From: Candidatus Poribacteria bacterium
Lineage (GTDB): Bacteria; Poribacteria; WGA-4E; WGA-3G
Reading direction: 5' to 3'
NCBI GenBank assembly: GCA_022826805.1
Contig: JAJDUH010000044.1
Location: forward strand, 28,862 to 92,861
DNA: 64,000 nt
Both the position numbers and the translations under genes were made by a program. Position 1 is the first letter of the stretch; every line of letters begins with the position of its first letter. The notes beneath the pieces are model-generated. The model saw only the letters and a program-made list of their open reading frames with translations. It did not search any database and was not told the DNA's origin. Of this stretch, positions 34,361 to 44,391 are shown one piece after another.

Positions 34361-34909
34361 ATGGGAACAATCACAATACCACAACCTGTCAAAGCCATCA
34401 TTGGTGTGCTGACTCCTGAACCGTGTCTCCTGCCAACTGTTTATACCGAACTGACACACCGGCTGGGTCGGATCGACTTCGCAAGTGAACTGCTACCTTT
34501 CACAAACACGACTTATTACGAGAACGAGATGGGATCAGGTATCCAAAGACAATTCATCAGTTTTGAAAGGCTCATTAATGCAGGCACACTGGCGGAAATG
34601 AAGCTATTTACCAATAAAGTAGAACAGGCTTTTAGCATAAAAAAGTCCGATGGAGAGGCACGACGTGTCAATTTAGATGCAGGCTACCTCTGCATGGCAA
34701 AACTGGTGCTCGCATCAACGAAGGACAATGCACACCGCATTTATCTTCGCGATGGCATCTATGCCGAAATTACCCTCCGCTTCTACCGCAAAACATTTCA
34801 ACCGTGGGAGTGGAGTTATCCTGACTATCGCTTGCCAACATATATCGCTATTTTTAATCAAATTCGAAAAATTTATAGGAACCAATTAGAAAATGCAGAA
34901 ATTTCTTAA
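34361..34909 (+). CDS. DUF4416 family protein
   Basis: A 182-aa protein matching the DUF4416 pattern: VKAIIGVLTPEP at the start, ELLPFTNTTYYENEMG in the middle, then DAGYLCMAKLVLASTKDNAH, IYLRDGIYAEITLRF and the end segment YPDYRLPTYIAIFNQIRKIY. Length is typical. The function of the family is unknown; it is soluble and without catalytic motifs I can name. GGAG lies 6 nt before the ATG. Its 3' end overlaps the P1 peptidase gene by 17 bp, so the two are translationally linked. Confidence 0.87.
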   Translation: MGTITIPQPVKAIIGVLTPEPCLLPTVYTELTHRLGRIDFASELLPFTNTTYYENEMGSGIQRQFISFERLINAGTLAEMKLFTNKVEQAFSIKKSDGEARRVNLDAGYLCMAKLVLASTKDNAHRIYLRDGIYAEITLRFYRKTFQPWEWSYPDYRLPTYIAIFNQIRKIYRNQLENAEIS

Positions 34910-36074
34910 AAAAACACGAGATATTAGACTCTCACACAACCTGAAAACGCTCATTCTTGTCGTTCTCACAAGTGTTTTCTTGGCATACGCTATATGTCAG
35001 GTAAATGCCGAATTCACAGACCCGGATACTCGAGCACGCGCACGCGACATCGGCATCGAGATTGGAAGTCTCCCTACAGGTTTATATAATGCTATCACGG
35101 ACGTAAGCGGCGTGAAAGTGGGACACGTTACCCTGAACGAAGGTGATTCAATTCGTACCGGCGTTACCGCTGTTCTTCCGAGTGATGACATCTGGACAGC
35201 ACGACTGTTCGGGGCAGCGCACACCATCCACGGCAACGGTGAAGCAACCGGTATCGCCCGTATAAACCAAGCGGGATGGATTGAATCTCCGATTTTACTC
35301 ACAAACACGCTCAGTGTAGGAGCGGTCAATGATGGTGTCGTGCGCTACATCGTGAAGCGATACCCAGATAATAACATTGTACTTCCGATTGTAGCAGAAT
35401 GCTACGATGGCGGTTTGAACGACATTAGCGGTCTTCATGTGACAGCAGAACACGCTATTGAAGCCATTGAAAATGCCACGAGCGGTCCAGTCGCTGAGGG
35501 ATGCGTTGGCGGTGGCACCGGTATGCGGTGCTACGGATTTAAAGCTGGTATTGGTACTTCCTCCCGCGTTCTCCCCGAAGAACGCGGCGGCTGGACAGTC
35601 GGCGTCCTGGTTAACTCCAACGGCGGTCGCCGCTCTCAATTGCGCATTGATGGCGTTCCAGTCGGCAAAGCAATTACAGGTTCTCCACCGAAACTCGGCA
35701 GAGACGGATCCTTTATTATCATTATCGCGACAGACGCACCACTGACGCACCGCCAATTGAAACAGTTAGCAATACGTGCAACACACGGACTTGCTCGGAC
35801 AGGCACACCGAGTACTGATGGCAGTGGTGAATTCGTTATCGCGTTTTCTACCGCAAATATTTTTCCAAGCAGCACTGAAAGCGGCACTTTCCAAATCCAG
35901 ATGTCGGTTAACTGGAGATTGAGTTCGCTCTTTCAAGCTGTCGTTGAGGCAACGGAGGAAGCCGTTGTCAATTCAATGACAATGGCAACAACAACAACAG
36001 GCATCAATGATAGGACAATGTACGCGATTCCTTTGACAGCACTGCAACAGGTAATGAAAGCACACGGACGTTGA
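34893..36074 (+). CDS. P1 family (DmpA-like) aminopeptidase, exported
   Basis: A 393-aa N-terminal nucleophile hydrolase of peptidase family S58 (DmpA/BapA). Residues 17-38 form a signal peptide or anchor (LKTLILVVLTSVFLAYAIC). Family motifs follow: DVSGVKVGHVTL, VGAVNDGVV, VGGGTGMRCYGFKAGIGTSS, and VGVLVNSNGG (Asn241). By comparison with DmpA, autocleavage would occur between Gly272 and Ser273 in DGSFIIIIATDAPL, with Ser311 and Glu313 in DGSGEFVIAF completing the site. Such enzymes release N-terminal D- or L-amino acids or beta-amino acids. It overlaps the DUF4416 gene and ends 7 bp from the convergent fusA stop. Confidence 0.92.
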   Translation: MQKFLKKTRDIRLSHNLKTLILVVLTSVFLAYAICQVNAEFTDPDTRARARDIGIEIGSLPTGLYNAITDVSGVKVGHVTLNEGDSIRTGVTAVLPSDDIWTARLFGAAHTIHGNGEATGIARINQAGWIESPILLTNTLSVGAVNDGVVRYIVKRYPDNNIVLPIVAECYDGGLNDISGLHVTAEHAIEAIENATSGPVAEGCVGGGTGMRCYGFKAGIGTSSRVLPEERGGWTVGVLVNSNGGRRSQLRIDGVPVGKAITGSPPKLGRDGSFIIIIATDAPLTHRQLKQLAIRATHGLARTGTPSTDGSGEFVIAFSTANIFPSSTESGTFQIQMSVNWRLSSLFQAVVEATEEAVVNSMTMATTTTGINDRTMYAIPLTALQQVMKAHGR

Positions 36075-36081
36075 ACTTTGC

Positions 36082-38211
36082 CTAAGCCGAGATAACCCGG
36101 TTAGCACCAGGAGCAAGAGACTCAGGGACAACTTCGTAATGTGAAAATTCCAATGTGAAAGCACCCCGTCCCTGCGTCATTGAACGAAGCTGGGTTGTGT
36201 ATTGAAATGTTTCTGACAACGGTATAAAGGCATTGATGACGGTGATGGATCCATCTTGTGTCGTGCTCTCATTAATCTGGGCGCGGCGTGCGTTTAGGTC
36301 TCCGATGACTTTGCCAACATGCTCGTCAGGAACAGTGATATGTATTCGCATAATCGGTTCCAAGAGCAAAGGATTCGCTTTTCTGACCGCACTTTCAAAT
36401 GCGAGGACTGCCGCCGCTTCAAAGGCTATCTCTGAGGAATCGGTCGGATGATAAGAGCCACCCGTGAGCGTCACTTTTACATCCTGCATCGGATACCCGA
36501 TGCGAGGTCCTGTTCCCATCGCGCCTGCCAGTGCCTTTTCAATGGACACTATGTATTGTCGCGGAATTAGCGTTTCATCCGTCTTATCCTCAAACTGAAA
36601 TCCGACGCCGCGCTCTAACGGCTCGACGGTGAGTAGCACGTCACCGTAGATGCCTTCCTCGTCCGTCTTATAGATGTGTGTCCCGCGTGCCTCTGCAACA
36701 GTGCTGATAGTTTCCCGATACGCCACCTGGAGTTTGCTAATCCGAGCCTTAACGCCGAATTCACGGATCATCCTATCTGTCAAAATCTCCAGATGAAGTT
36801 CGCCCATTCCTGAAATAATCCGTTGCCCGGTCTCCTTATCAATGCCCACTGTAAACGTCGGATCTTCGTCCATCAACTTTTCGAGCGTCTCCTCCAATGT
36901 GTCCGTATCACTCGCACGTTCAGGCTCAATAGCAATAGAGATAACCGGATCCGGAAACGTGATTGATTCCAACAGAATTGGATCACTTTCATCGGCAACT
37001 GTATCTCCAGTTTTCGTATGTTTAAGTCCAACAAGGGCAACAATGTCCCCAGCGTAAGCTGCGTCAGATACCCCCTCTTTATTCGCATGCATCTGCAAAA
37101 TACGATTGACCCGTTCTCGTCTCCCAGAACGTACATTATAAATAACTTCCCCGCGCTTGAGTGTGCCTGAATAGATACGACAGTAAACAAGTTTATCTAC
37201 TGTCGGATGGTTCGCCACTTTAAATGCCAAAGCTGACAATGGAGCAGTATCGTCTGCTGTCCGCGTTACTTTATCTTCTTCAGTAGATATATCACCCATG
37301 GATTTAGAACGTGTAGCATCGGAGGTAGGATGTGGTCCTGTCCCTTCGACAGGTGGAACATCAGCAGGCGAAGGCAAAAAATCAATCACCGCATCAAGCA
37401 GTGGTTGAACACCTTGGTTCTTTAAAGAACTTCCACATAGGACAGGGACCAATGTACGACGTAACGTCGATGCACGAAGGCACGCCAAAAGTTCAGCACG
37501 CGTTATCTCTTCACCGTTTAGATACTTTTCAAGCAACGTATCATCTTCAACGGCAATACTCTCAAAGAGACTTTCCCGCGCCTGTGCCACTTCATCTTGA
37601 AATTCAGGTGGAATTTCTGCTTCCGTATACGTCTGCCCAAGGTCGGTCCCATCCCAACGCATTACTTTCTGCGTCACCAGATCAACAATACCCGTAAAAT
37701 CGGCACCTTCGCCGATCGGCAATTGGAGTGGCAGCGGATCCGCCCCTAATCGCTCTTTCATCATCTCCAGAACACGAGCGAAATTCGCACCAACCCTATC
37801 CATCTTATTAACAAAAACAACGCGTGGCACATTGTAGCGATCGGCTTGATGCCAGACGGTTTCTGACTGTGGTTCTACCCCACCGACAGCACAAAAAAGC
37901 GCAATAGCGCCGTCCAAAACCCGTAACGAACGCTCGACCTCTACGGTGAAATCTACATGTCCAGGCGTGTCAATGAGGTGAATCGCGTGTTCACGCCAGA
38001 AACAGGTGGTAGCGGCGGCGGTGATTGTTACACCGCGTTCGCGTTCCTGTACCATCCAATCCATCTCAGCAGTGCCATCATCTACGGCACCAATCTTATG
38101 TTTTTTGCCGGTGTAAAAGAGGATCCGTTCAGTTGTAGTCGTTTTGCCAGCATCAATGTGCGCCGCAATGCCGATGTTGCGAACGTTTTCAATCGGATAT
38201 TCGCGTGCCAT
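36082..38211 (-). CDS. fusA: Translation elongation factor G
   Basis: A 709-aa EF-G, the GTPase that translocates tRNAs and mRNA on the ribosome. G1 is [21 protein letters not shown]3 is [19 protein letters not shown]4 is [12 protein letters not shown]. Domains II-V follow, with the C-terminal [20 protein letters not shown] typical of the family. A hydrophilic insert ([18 protein letters not shown] and onward, about 30 residues) extends the linker before domain II. It is not next to rpsL/rpsG/tuf, so this may be a stand-alone copy. A 21-bp gap separates it from the oxidoreductase gene upstream, so they may be co-transcribed. Confidence 0.96.
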   Translation of the reverse strand: MAREYPIENVRNIGIAAHIDAGKTTTTERILFYTGKKHKIGAVDDGTAEMDWMVQERERGVTITAAATTCFWREHAIHLIDTPGHVDFTVEVERSLRVLDGAIALFCAVGGVEPQSETVWHQADRYNVPRVVFVNKMDRVGANFARVLEMMKERLGADPLPLQLPIGEGADFTGIVDLVTQKVMRWDGTDLGQTYTEAEIPPEFQDEVAQARESLFESIAVEDDTLLEKYLNGEEITRAELLACLRASTLRRTLVPVLCGSSLKNQGVQPLLDAVIDFLPSPADVPPVEGTGPHPTSDATRSKSMGDISTEEDKVTRTADDTAPLSALAFKVANHPTVDKLVYCRIYSGTLKRGEVIYNVRSGRRERVNRILQMHANKEGVSDAAYAGDIVALVGLKHTKTGDTVADESDPILLESITFPDPVISIAIEPERASDTDTLEETLEKLMDEDPTFTVGIDKETGQRIISGMGELHLEILTDRMIREFGVKARISKLQVAYRETISTVAEARGTHIYKTDEEGIYGDVLLTVEPLERGVGFQFEDKTDETLIPRQYIVSIEKALAGAMGTGPRIGYPMQDVKVTLTGGSYHPTDSSEIAFEAAAVLAFESAVRKANPLLLEPIMRIHITVPDEHVGKVIGDLNARRAQINESTTQDGSITVINAFIPLSETFQYTTQLRSMTQGRGAFTLEFSHYEVVPESLAPGANRVISA

Positions 38212-38232
38212 CTCTTCCTTTCAATTCTGTGC

Positions 38233-39231
38233 CTACATGCTGTTCCACTGAAGAATAACACCAAGTAAGCCAGGATTCCATTCCATGAGCAGTTGATATG
38301 CCTTTGGTGCGTCTTCTCCGGGGACGCGATGACTAATCAACGGAGCAACATTAAACCGCCTTTGCGCGATGAGCGATAATAGTAACAGACTATCGCCTTC
38401 AAGGGTCCAGAAGTTGGGTGAAGATTCTTGGCGCGGGCGAATCGCATTGTGTGCCCCGTAAATGATAAGTCCCTTCTTATGCACATCACGATAGAAGTTC
38501 ACATTCGGAGTTTCGCCACGTGTGCTTGCCAGTAATATCACTCGCGCACCCCATCCGGCAGCATCTAAAGCGGTGCTAACTGCGTCTGGGTGTCCCGTTG
38601 CTTCAATAACAACTGCGGGTCCATCACCTTTAATCGCATCACTTAACTGTTCGGAGAAATTAACATCTTCAGGATTAAGCGTATAGTCTGCGCCCATATC
38701 CTTAGAAATTTCAAGACGGCTATCGGTGAGGTCTGCGGCAATCAATGGCATTGCGCCACTCAACTTCGAGAGTTGTATCGATAACAAACCAATAAGTCCC
38801 TGTCCCAAAACTAACGCTGCCTCCCCCAATTCAATCTTTGCCTTGCGAACCCCTTGCAAGGCGATCGCACCGAGATTAAAAAAGACAGCCTCTTCGGCTG
38901 GAACATCGGCAGAAGGCACCTTCAGTAAGCGATTCGGCGATGCTATAAAGTGGCTGGTATGTCCCTGTGTTGAAGCGACACGTTCACCAACCTTGCAGTC
39001 TGTGACTGCCTTCCCAACTTCTACGACTGTACCGATGTTGCTGTACCCCGGACGGGATGGGTACCGTCCTTGTGCATTCGGAAGTCCCAACAAAAAGGCG
39101 CGTTCTGTACCCGGACTGATGAGCGTGCACTCCGTCGCGACGCGTACTTCATCATCTCCGAGAGGTGGCAATATCCACGTTTCAATATCAACTTTTGCAC
39201 GACTCGGCCAAACAACACGTTGTCCCTTCAT
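38233..39231 (-). CDS. Zinc-type alcohol dehydrogenase-like (MDR) oxidoreductase
   Basis: A 332-aa medium-chain dehydrogenase/reductase. The GroES-like N-terminal domain includes LISPGTERAFLLG and YPSRPGYSNIGTVVEVG. The Rossmann domain includes ALVLGQGLIGLLSIQLSKL and an acidic residue after the next strand (IAADLTDSR), which suggests NAD(H) preference. The structural zinc cysteine cluster is absent and the catalytic zinc Cys/His set is not obvious, as in the bacteriochlorophyllide/threonine-dehydrogenase-like subgroup. Substrate is unknown. It lies directly upstream of fusA on the same strand. Confidence 0.82.
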   Translation of the reverse strand: MKGQRVVWPSRAKVDIETWILPPLGDDEVRVATECTLISPGTERAFLLGLPNAQGRYPSRPGYSNIGTVVEVGKAVTDCKVGERVASTQGHTSHFIASPNRLLKVPSADVPAEEAVFFNLGAIALQGVRKAKIELGEAALVLGQGLIGLLSIQLSKLSGAMPLIAADLTDSRLEISKDMGADYTLNPEDVNFSEQLSDAIKGDGPAVVIEATGHPDAVSTALDAAGWGARVILLASTRGETPNVNFYRDVHKKGLIIYGAHNAIRPRQESSPNFWTLEGDSLLLLSLIAQRRFNVAPLISHRVPGEDAPKAYQLLMEWNPGLLGVILQWNSM

Positions 39232-39282
39232 CCGTAAACCAAACCTCTCTTATAAACAAATCTTTTCATTGAAAGCGTTCCT

Positions 39283-41865
39283 TTATTTCCGAATCAACAT
39301 CTTACGGGTAGCAGTAAAATCACCAGCCGTAAAGGTATAGAAATAGACACCGCTGGCGACGGATTCACCCGCATCGTTTCTACCGTCCCAGTACGCCGCA
39401 CGGCTGCGATTCTGATAGATGCCTGCACCTTGATGTCCCAACATCAAGGTCCGAACCAAGGCACCCCCCGCAGCATAGATATGCACTTTCACATCGGCGG
39501 GTTCCGCCAGATGATACGGTATCCACGTCTCTGGGTTGAACGGGTTTGGATAGTTCGCCAGCAGTGCTGTCTCTTCTGGAAGGAGCGATGCCAAAAGCCG
39601 TTGGGGATTCCCTATGCGCTGTCGGAAGGTAAATGCCCCGTCATTCATCGCGAGGTTGGAAGGTGCGGCTGCAGTCACACGGATACCGAAAATGAGTTGT
39701 CCCGGTGCGATTAACCCTGTAACCACATCTTCAATATCTGTACCATTAAAGTTTGCCCGTCGGATGCGTCCTTGTGTATCTGTCCAATACAATTTGCTGC
39801 CTGCTCCATCGACAGCAACGCCTATTGGCACACTATTCCCTAACGTGATGAGGCGTTGAATTCGTGTTGTCTGAAGATTCGCGCGTCTGATTTTTCCGTC
39901 CGATCCGCCTACCTTCTCTGTCCAGTAAAGATGATTACCGGCTACAATGATGTGTCCTAACGTACCCGAGCCCGAGATTTTCGCAAAAGTTTGGACATTT
40001 CTTCCATCGAGGTTTGCCTGTTGGATGCGTTTCGTTCCCTCTGTCCAATAGAGTTTACCGCGTGCTGTATCCACGGCAATATGTTTGGGGGAATTTAGCC
40101 CTGTGATAAGGGTCTGAACACTTGAACCATCAAGATGGCACATTTGAATGTTACCACGAACATTTGTCCAATAGAGTTTACCTTTCAAGGGGTCAACAGC
40201 AATACCAAGAGAGGGGCTCCTGAGTTTCACAATTTCTATGGGATCAAAAAAATTGGCTTCGGGAGCAGAGCAGTAGATTGCCCCACAATAAGGTCCATCC
40301 TGATAGTCAACCTCTATCCAATACACTTGGCGATTCAACCCATTAAAAACAACACTCTCTACATCGCTTCCAAGTATCCATTTGCTATTATCAGGCCCAA
40401 AAAGGGTACCCGATCCGCTTAACGTGTCTATCCAATACATTTCCGGGTATTCTGACCGATTGATTAACACTTTTTCGCGCGAAGTCACATTATTAAAATG
40501 AACCGTCTCGGAAACGCCCACGGCACTCACGTGGACTACGGGGTTGTAGTAGAGTTGATATCCAAGGCGCAGCAAGCTCCGGGCCCGCCCATTGGCATCG
40601 GTACGGGGATTTGGATCAGAAAGTACACCGTAATCGGTACGGATTTCTCCTTCTGGAAAAGATTCTTGGGGGTAACCGGTCGCACGAAATAGGACTTCAA
40701 CGTCTACTACTGGATCACCATTGGCATCCAGGACTTCAACGATAAAGGGTTGCGGTAACCAACTGTTTGGAACCCCCTGCTGATTATCCCCAGAGATTTT
40801 TCGGAGAGTCACAGGGATTCGGGCGTCAGCATTCATAACACGATCACCGTCGATATCTACCCCGCTTTGAAGACCTTCACCGACAAACTCTCGAATAGAG
40901 AAATACTCCGACGTGAAATTTCCGTGCTTATCAATAACAGATAAACTTTCACGGGCATAGCCATCATCAGCGAGCAGTTTCAAGTCGGAGGTGACAAATT
41001 CAATCGTGGCACTTTTTCCGTTTAACGATTTACAAGCGATTAAACTGGAGCTAAGGTAACTCACACCGGGTTTTGGCATTCCCTTGAGCTGTGCTTGATG
41101 CAACCCATCCGCATCAGTTATCTCAAAGCGGAGCCGGATCACATTCGGTGGATAGGCAAGTGGCGGAAGGACTTTTATTCTTGTCGGTGTTGTATCAATC
41201 TCGGTTGGGTTACTGTTGAAGAAACGATGTACATCTAACCATTCCGCAAGGCACTTAGACAACGATAGAAAGGTACGGGCCCAACCATAGGACATGATCC
41301 CAGCGGTGCGATAATCGTGAGGTGCTCCAAAGGCATGCAATAACTCATGAGTTAGGATGCTGGAAACATCATTAATCGGATAACAACTACTAAGTACTGC
41401 GAGTCCCCATCCATTATGAGAACTTCCTCCATCACTTACACCACAAGTGTCCCGATGAAGATTTGCTATGACACAATAGACGTTCTTAGACATATCAAAA
41501 TGTTCATCGATTTCCGGTATTACTTTATGTGCACAGTCTATAGGGGAAGGCAGGGCATAATGTGAACTGAGGAACTTCCCAGTGACGCGATGCACAACAA
41601 CCCTATCTAACTCATCAGTTTCAAGCCTGAAGGTTTTTCTTCCAAATCCGTGGCGTTCCATTTCGTCGGCGACAAACTGCTGGATGTCTCTCATTAATAT
41701 ACCGACTTCCTTTTCTACATTCAGGTGCGGTTGGCTGTCTTGTGCGAGAAAATAAACGACTCGGACCGCATACTCGGGTGGATCCTCTTGGGCAAAACTG
41801 TTTGACCCAAGCGTGAGCATCACAAAAGTGGTGAGTGTGAATATAAGAGTGTGTTTCGTTATCAT
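39283..41865 (-). CDS. Large secreted protein: metzincin-like protease, Ig-like, YWTD propeller, sorting domain
   Basis: An 860-aa exported protein from the ATG at 41865 (AAAGGAG upstream; an in-frame ATG at 41895 lacks a ribosome site). After a signal peptide (LIFTLTTFVMLTLGSNSFA) comes a zinc-protease domain with HELLHAFGAPHD near residue 173, the HExxHxxGxxH metzincin motif, followed by a Met-containing GIMSYG turn. A Big_1-type Ig-like domain (near 350-460) and YWTD/LDL-receptor repeats forming a propeller (KLYWTNVRGNIQMCHLDG, KLYWTEGTKRIQQANLDG, KLYWTDTQGRIRRANFNG) come next. The C-terminus YPNPFNPETWIPY ... GVYFYTF is a FlgD/Por-sorting-like domain. A role in degrading or binding extracellular protein is likely. 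Confidence 0.82.
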   Translation of the reverse strand: MITKHTLIFTLTTFVMLTLGSNSFAQEDPPEYAVRVVYFLAQDSQPHLNVEKEVGILMRDIQQFVADEMERHGFGRKTFRLETDELDRVVVHRVTGKFLSSHYALPSPIDCAHKVIPEIDEHFDMSKNVYCVIANLHRDTCGVSDGGSSHNGWGLAVLSSCYPINDVSSILTHELLHAFGAPHDYRTAGIMSYGWARTFLSLSKCLAEWLDVHRFFNSNPTEIDTTPTRIKVLPPLAYPPNVIRLRFEITDADGLHQAQLKGMPKPGVSYLSSSLIACKSLNGKSATIEFVTSDLKLLADDGYARESLSVIDKHGNFTSEYFSIREFVGEGLQSGVDIDGDRVMNADARIPVTLRKISGDNQQGVPNSWLPQPFIVEVLDANGDPVVDVEVLFRATGYPQESFPEGEIRTDYGVLSDPNPRTDANGRARSLLRLGYQLYYNPVVHVSAVGVSETVHFNNVTSREKVLINRSEYPEMYWIDTLSGSGTLFGPDNSKWILGSDVESVVFNGLNRQVYWIEVDYQDGPYCGAIYCSAPEANFFDPIEIVKLRSPSLGIAVDPLKGKLYWTNVRGNIQMCHLDGSSVQTLITGLNSPKHIAVDTARGKLYWTEGTKRIQQANLDGRNVQTFAKISGSGTLGHIIVAGNHLYWTEKVGGSDGKIRRANLQTTRIQRLITLGNSVPIGVAVDGAGSKLYWTDTQGRIRRANFNGTDIEDVVTGLIAPGQLIFGIRVTAAAPSNLAMNDGAFTFRQRIGNPQRLLASLLPEETALLANYPNPFNPETWIPYHLAEPADVKVHIYAAGGALVRTLMLGHQGAGIYQNRSRAAYWDGRNDAGESVASGVYFYTFTAGDFTATRKMLIRK

Positions 41866-42051
41866 GAATAAATTTCTCCTTTCTCTACATCTCACCGCTG
41901 TCTTTTGAAGACGGTCCCTTCATTTTGAGTAGTGATCCTGCCAGCATTATAACATAAGGATAGTTGTTTTCGAGCAGTGTAGCACAAAAACAACTATCCG
42001 TCAAGCATTAATCGGCGGGTGGAACGATAAAGTTAGTGTTCTTTACATTAA

Positions 42052-43611
42052 TCACCGGTCTGATGTTGAAACTTTCACTGTAACATAACCCCCACCGCGC
42101 CCATCTGGCGATTTGACATAGAGGAGAACCTTCTCTTTATTCTCCTTCTTCAGTTTCGCGACGAGTTTGGAATATGTTTCAAGATTGTCAATCGGCATCC
42201 ATTCCATCTCTTGAATGAGATATCCGGGTCTGATGCCTTCCTTCTCAGCCTCACTACTCTCTGCGACCTCTATGACAACCACACCTGATTCGTCTGAAGC
42301 GTATCCATAACGCTCAGCAACTTCTGGCGTCAGATTTCGAACACGGATACCTGCGAACAATTCTTCTGATTCCGTCCGAAACATTCTTTGTTCAGATCTA
42401 CCAACGACCTCTGCGGTTCGTTCTGCCAATTTAACAGTGAGTTCCTTTTCTTGGTTTCCGCCTCGAAGTACTGTTAACTTGACAGATTTGCCCACCTTTG
42501 TGCCAGCAACAGTGTGCATCATATGCTGTACGTCTTGAACCGTTTTGCCGTCAAATTCAAGAATAATATCACGAGGTTGGATTCCAGCTTTTTCAGCAGG
42601 ACTATCATTAATAACTCTACGAACAACAACACCCCGTGGGGACTCAAACTGTAGTTTATCTGCCAAATCATGATCGACTGCGCCCATATAAACGCCGAGC
42701 CAGCCGCGAACAACTTTTCCTTTTTCAATGAGATCTGGCATAAGTTGCTGCACCATGTTACTCGGAATAGCAAAGCCGAGACCGATATTCCCCATGGAAA
42801 TGCCACCCGTGGTAATCAGTGTATTAATACCGACTAATTCGCCGCGAATGTTAACAAGCGCACCCCCACTGTTCCCTCGGTTAATTGGGGCATCTGTCTG
42901 AATGAAATCACTGTACCTAATTCTACCGCTGAACTCATCTCTGCCTTTCGCACTAACGATACCGCGTGTCACACTCTGAGAAAAGCCAAGCGGCGACCCG
43001 ATTGCAATAACCCATTCACCCACCTCAAGAGCGTCCGAATCGCCGAATTGTAGGGAAGGTAGCTCATTCTCATCAATTTTGATGAGTGCGATATCACTAC
43101 CGCCCCCATTGCGTTCTGCGGGGTCGCTTCCGACTAATTCCGCTTCATACTCGCGACCATTTGCTAAGATAACAGTAATGTCATCAGCACCATCAATGAC
43201 ATGATTGTTCGTTAAAATATAACCGTCTTCACGGACAATTACGCCAGAGCCAAGACCCCTAACAGGTTCGGGTTGCGTCTGTGGATTAGATTCAGGACCG
43301 AAGAAGAATCTGTAGAAGTCGTCGCCAAAAGGGTTACTCGGCTGTTGACTGTTAGTTCGTTGTGTTTTCGTTGTAACTTGCACAACAGCAGGACGCGTCC
43401 GCGTTACTAAATTAATAAACGCTCGATTCGCGCGATCCAAATGCTGAAAATCTTCTGATGTTTGTAGTGTGTCATTCGTCTGCCCGACGGCAGTTTGCAG
43501 CGTAAACTCATCTGTACCCCGTTCGATAACAATTCCCGCTACGACAATGAATGCTGCCAAAATCAAAAACACCCGGACAGGGTTTCGGAGTGTGGTTCTG
43601 AGCTTAGACAT
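42052..43611 (-). CDS. degP: Periplasmic serine protease, DegP/HtrA family
   Basis: A 519-aa Do-type protease with a signal anchor (VFLILAAFIVVAGIVI). The trypsin-like domain has the catalytic triad in ILTNNHVIDGADD (His), GGGSDIALIKID (Asp) and NRGNSGGALVN (Ser). Two PDZ domains follow: one around RGWLGVYMGAVDH ... GIQPRDIILEFDG, the second around GIRVRNLTPEVAERYGY ... GIRPGYLIQEM. It handles misfolded envelope proteins. AGGAGG lies 9 nt before the ATG. A low-complexity linker (TQRTNSQQPSNPFGDDFYRF) precedes the catalytic core, as in DegP. It stands alone. Confidence 0.95.
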   Translation of the reverse strand: MSKLRTTLRNPVRVFLILAAFIVVAGIVIERGTDEFTLQTAVGQTNDTLQTSEDFQHLDRANRAFINLVTRTRPAVVQVTTKTQRTNSQQPSNPFGDDFYRFFFGPESNPQTQPEPVRGLGSGVIVREDGYILTNNHVIDGADDITVILANGREYEAELVGSDPAERNGGGSDIALIKIDENELPSLQFGDSDALEVGEWVIAIGSPLGFSQSVTRGIVSAKGRDEFSGRIRYSDFIQTDAPINRGNSGGALVNIRGELVGINTLITTGGISMGNIGLGFAIPSNMVQQLMPDLIEKGKVVRGWLGVYMGAVDHDLADKLQFESPRGVVVRRVINDSPAEKAGIQPRDIILEFDGKTVQDVQHMMHTVAGTKVGKSVKLTVLRGGNQEKELTVKLAERTAEVVGRSEQRMFRTESEELFAGIRVRNLTPEVAERYGYASDESGVVVIEVAESSEAEKEGIRPGYLIQEMEWMPIDNLETYSKLVAKLKKENKEKVLLYVKSPDGRGGGYVTVKVSTSDR

Positions 43612-43788
43612 AAGATATACCTCCTGTGTAATTTAGTATTAACTCCGATTTCTGGATGACCAAAACCATTTTTTAAATTATTTTATGTTTACGTCCTAAA
43701 GACACACCTATTAGAAAATAAAGTTGCAAAAAAGTTTGAAAAAAATGGGTGGGTCTGAGAAGGACATTTCTGGTAGGACGCTATTTGT

Positions 43789-44139
43789 TTACTGACCTCG
43801 TGAAATCCGATCCACATGTTCTTGGACAACGTGCTCGGGACATAGCCGAATAAATAACCAAGCACCCGGCACAAGAATCACAAAAGCACCAATAAAAAGA
43901 TCGTCAATACGACCAAAGATCGGGATAAAATCGAGATCAAGAGGATTCACTAAGTAGGCAAAAGCAAATACAACCGCCACCAATTCAGCAAGGATGAGAA
44001 TCGCCTTCCGATAGATCGGAACGCGTTTGTCGCCAAACAGCCGCCACGCTAATCTGACAAAATTTGGGAAATGGAGAAGGAGACGTAAAAATCGAAAGGG
44101 ACCTCGACTTCTACCTCCGAAGAAAAAAGGGTTTATCAT
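43789..44139 (-). CDS. DUF1232 (YkvA-type) membrane protein
   Basis: A small protein (116 aa from the ATG at 44139) with the DUF1232 hallmark YLVNPLDLDFIPIFGRIDD flanked by two hydrophobic helices (ILILAELVAVVFAFAYLV and LFIGAFVILVPGAWLFI). Function is unknown. A longer reading to a TTG at 44175 is possible, but that TTG lies inside a REP-like repeat (44171-44203) with no ribosome site, so the ATG is preferred with modest certainty. Confidence 0.75.
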   Translation of the reverse strand: MINPFFFGGRSRGPFRFLRLLLHFPNFVRLAWRLFGDKRVPIYRKAILILAELVAVVFAFAYLVNPLDLDFIPIFGRIDDLFIGAFVILVPGAWLFIRLCPEHVVQEHVDRISRGQ

Positions 44140-44170
44140 CAAAAAATACGGATTGGAAACCTCATCCTGA

Positions 44171-44203
44171 ATCAACGGTATGAATGCCTTATGGCATTCC
44201 CCG
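44171..44203 (+). repeat. REP-like hairpin repeat, copy 3
   Basis: Head ATCAACGGTAT, hairpin GAATGCC-ttat-GGCATTC, tail CCCCG. It is oriented towards the tnpB element; an inverted copy at 45878-45910 lies on the other side. Confidence 0.68.
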
Positions 44204-44264
44204 AGGTTGGGGAGGAAAATCCGCCCTCGTGTGTTAGACCAAGGCGTTTCTTTGAAAAAAACAC

Positions 44265-44294
44265 TTGGCAGAAAACATCAAAAAATGCTATAAT
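44265..44294 (+). promoter_or_regulatory. Promoter-like sequence before the tnpB element
   Basis: TTGGCA (44265-44270), 18-nt spacer, TATAAT (44289-44294). It lies just outside the likely left end and could drive tnpB. Confidence 0.45.
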
Positions 44295-44391
44295 GTTCTT
44301 ACCAGTTGGCAGACATGAACAGCACCATCGCAAGGTGGTGTGTCTGCCTACCCACTGTTCAGGGGTTAAAGACTGGTAGCTGGTAAAACCT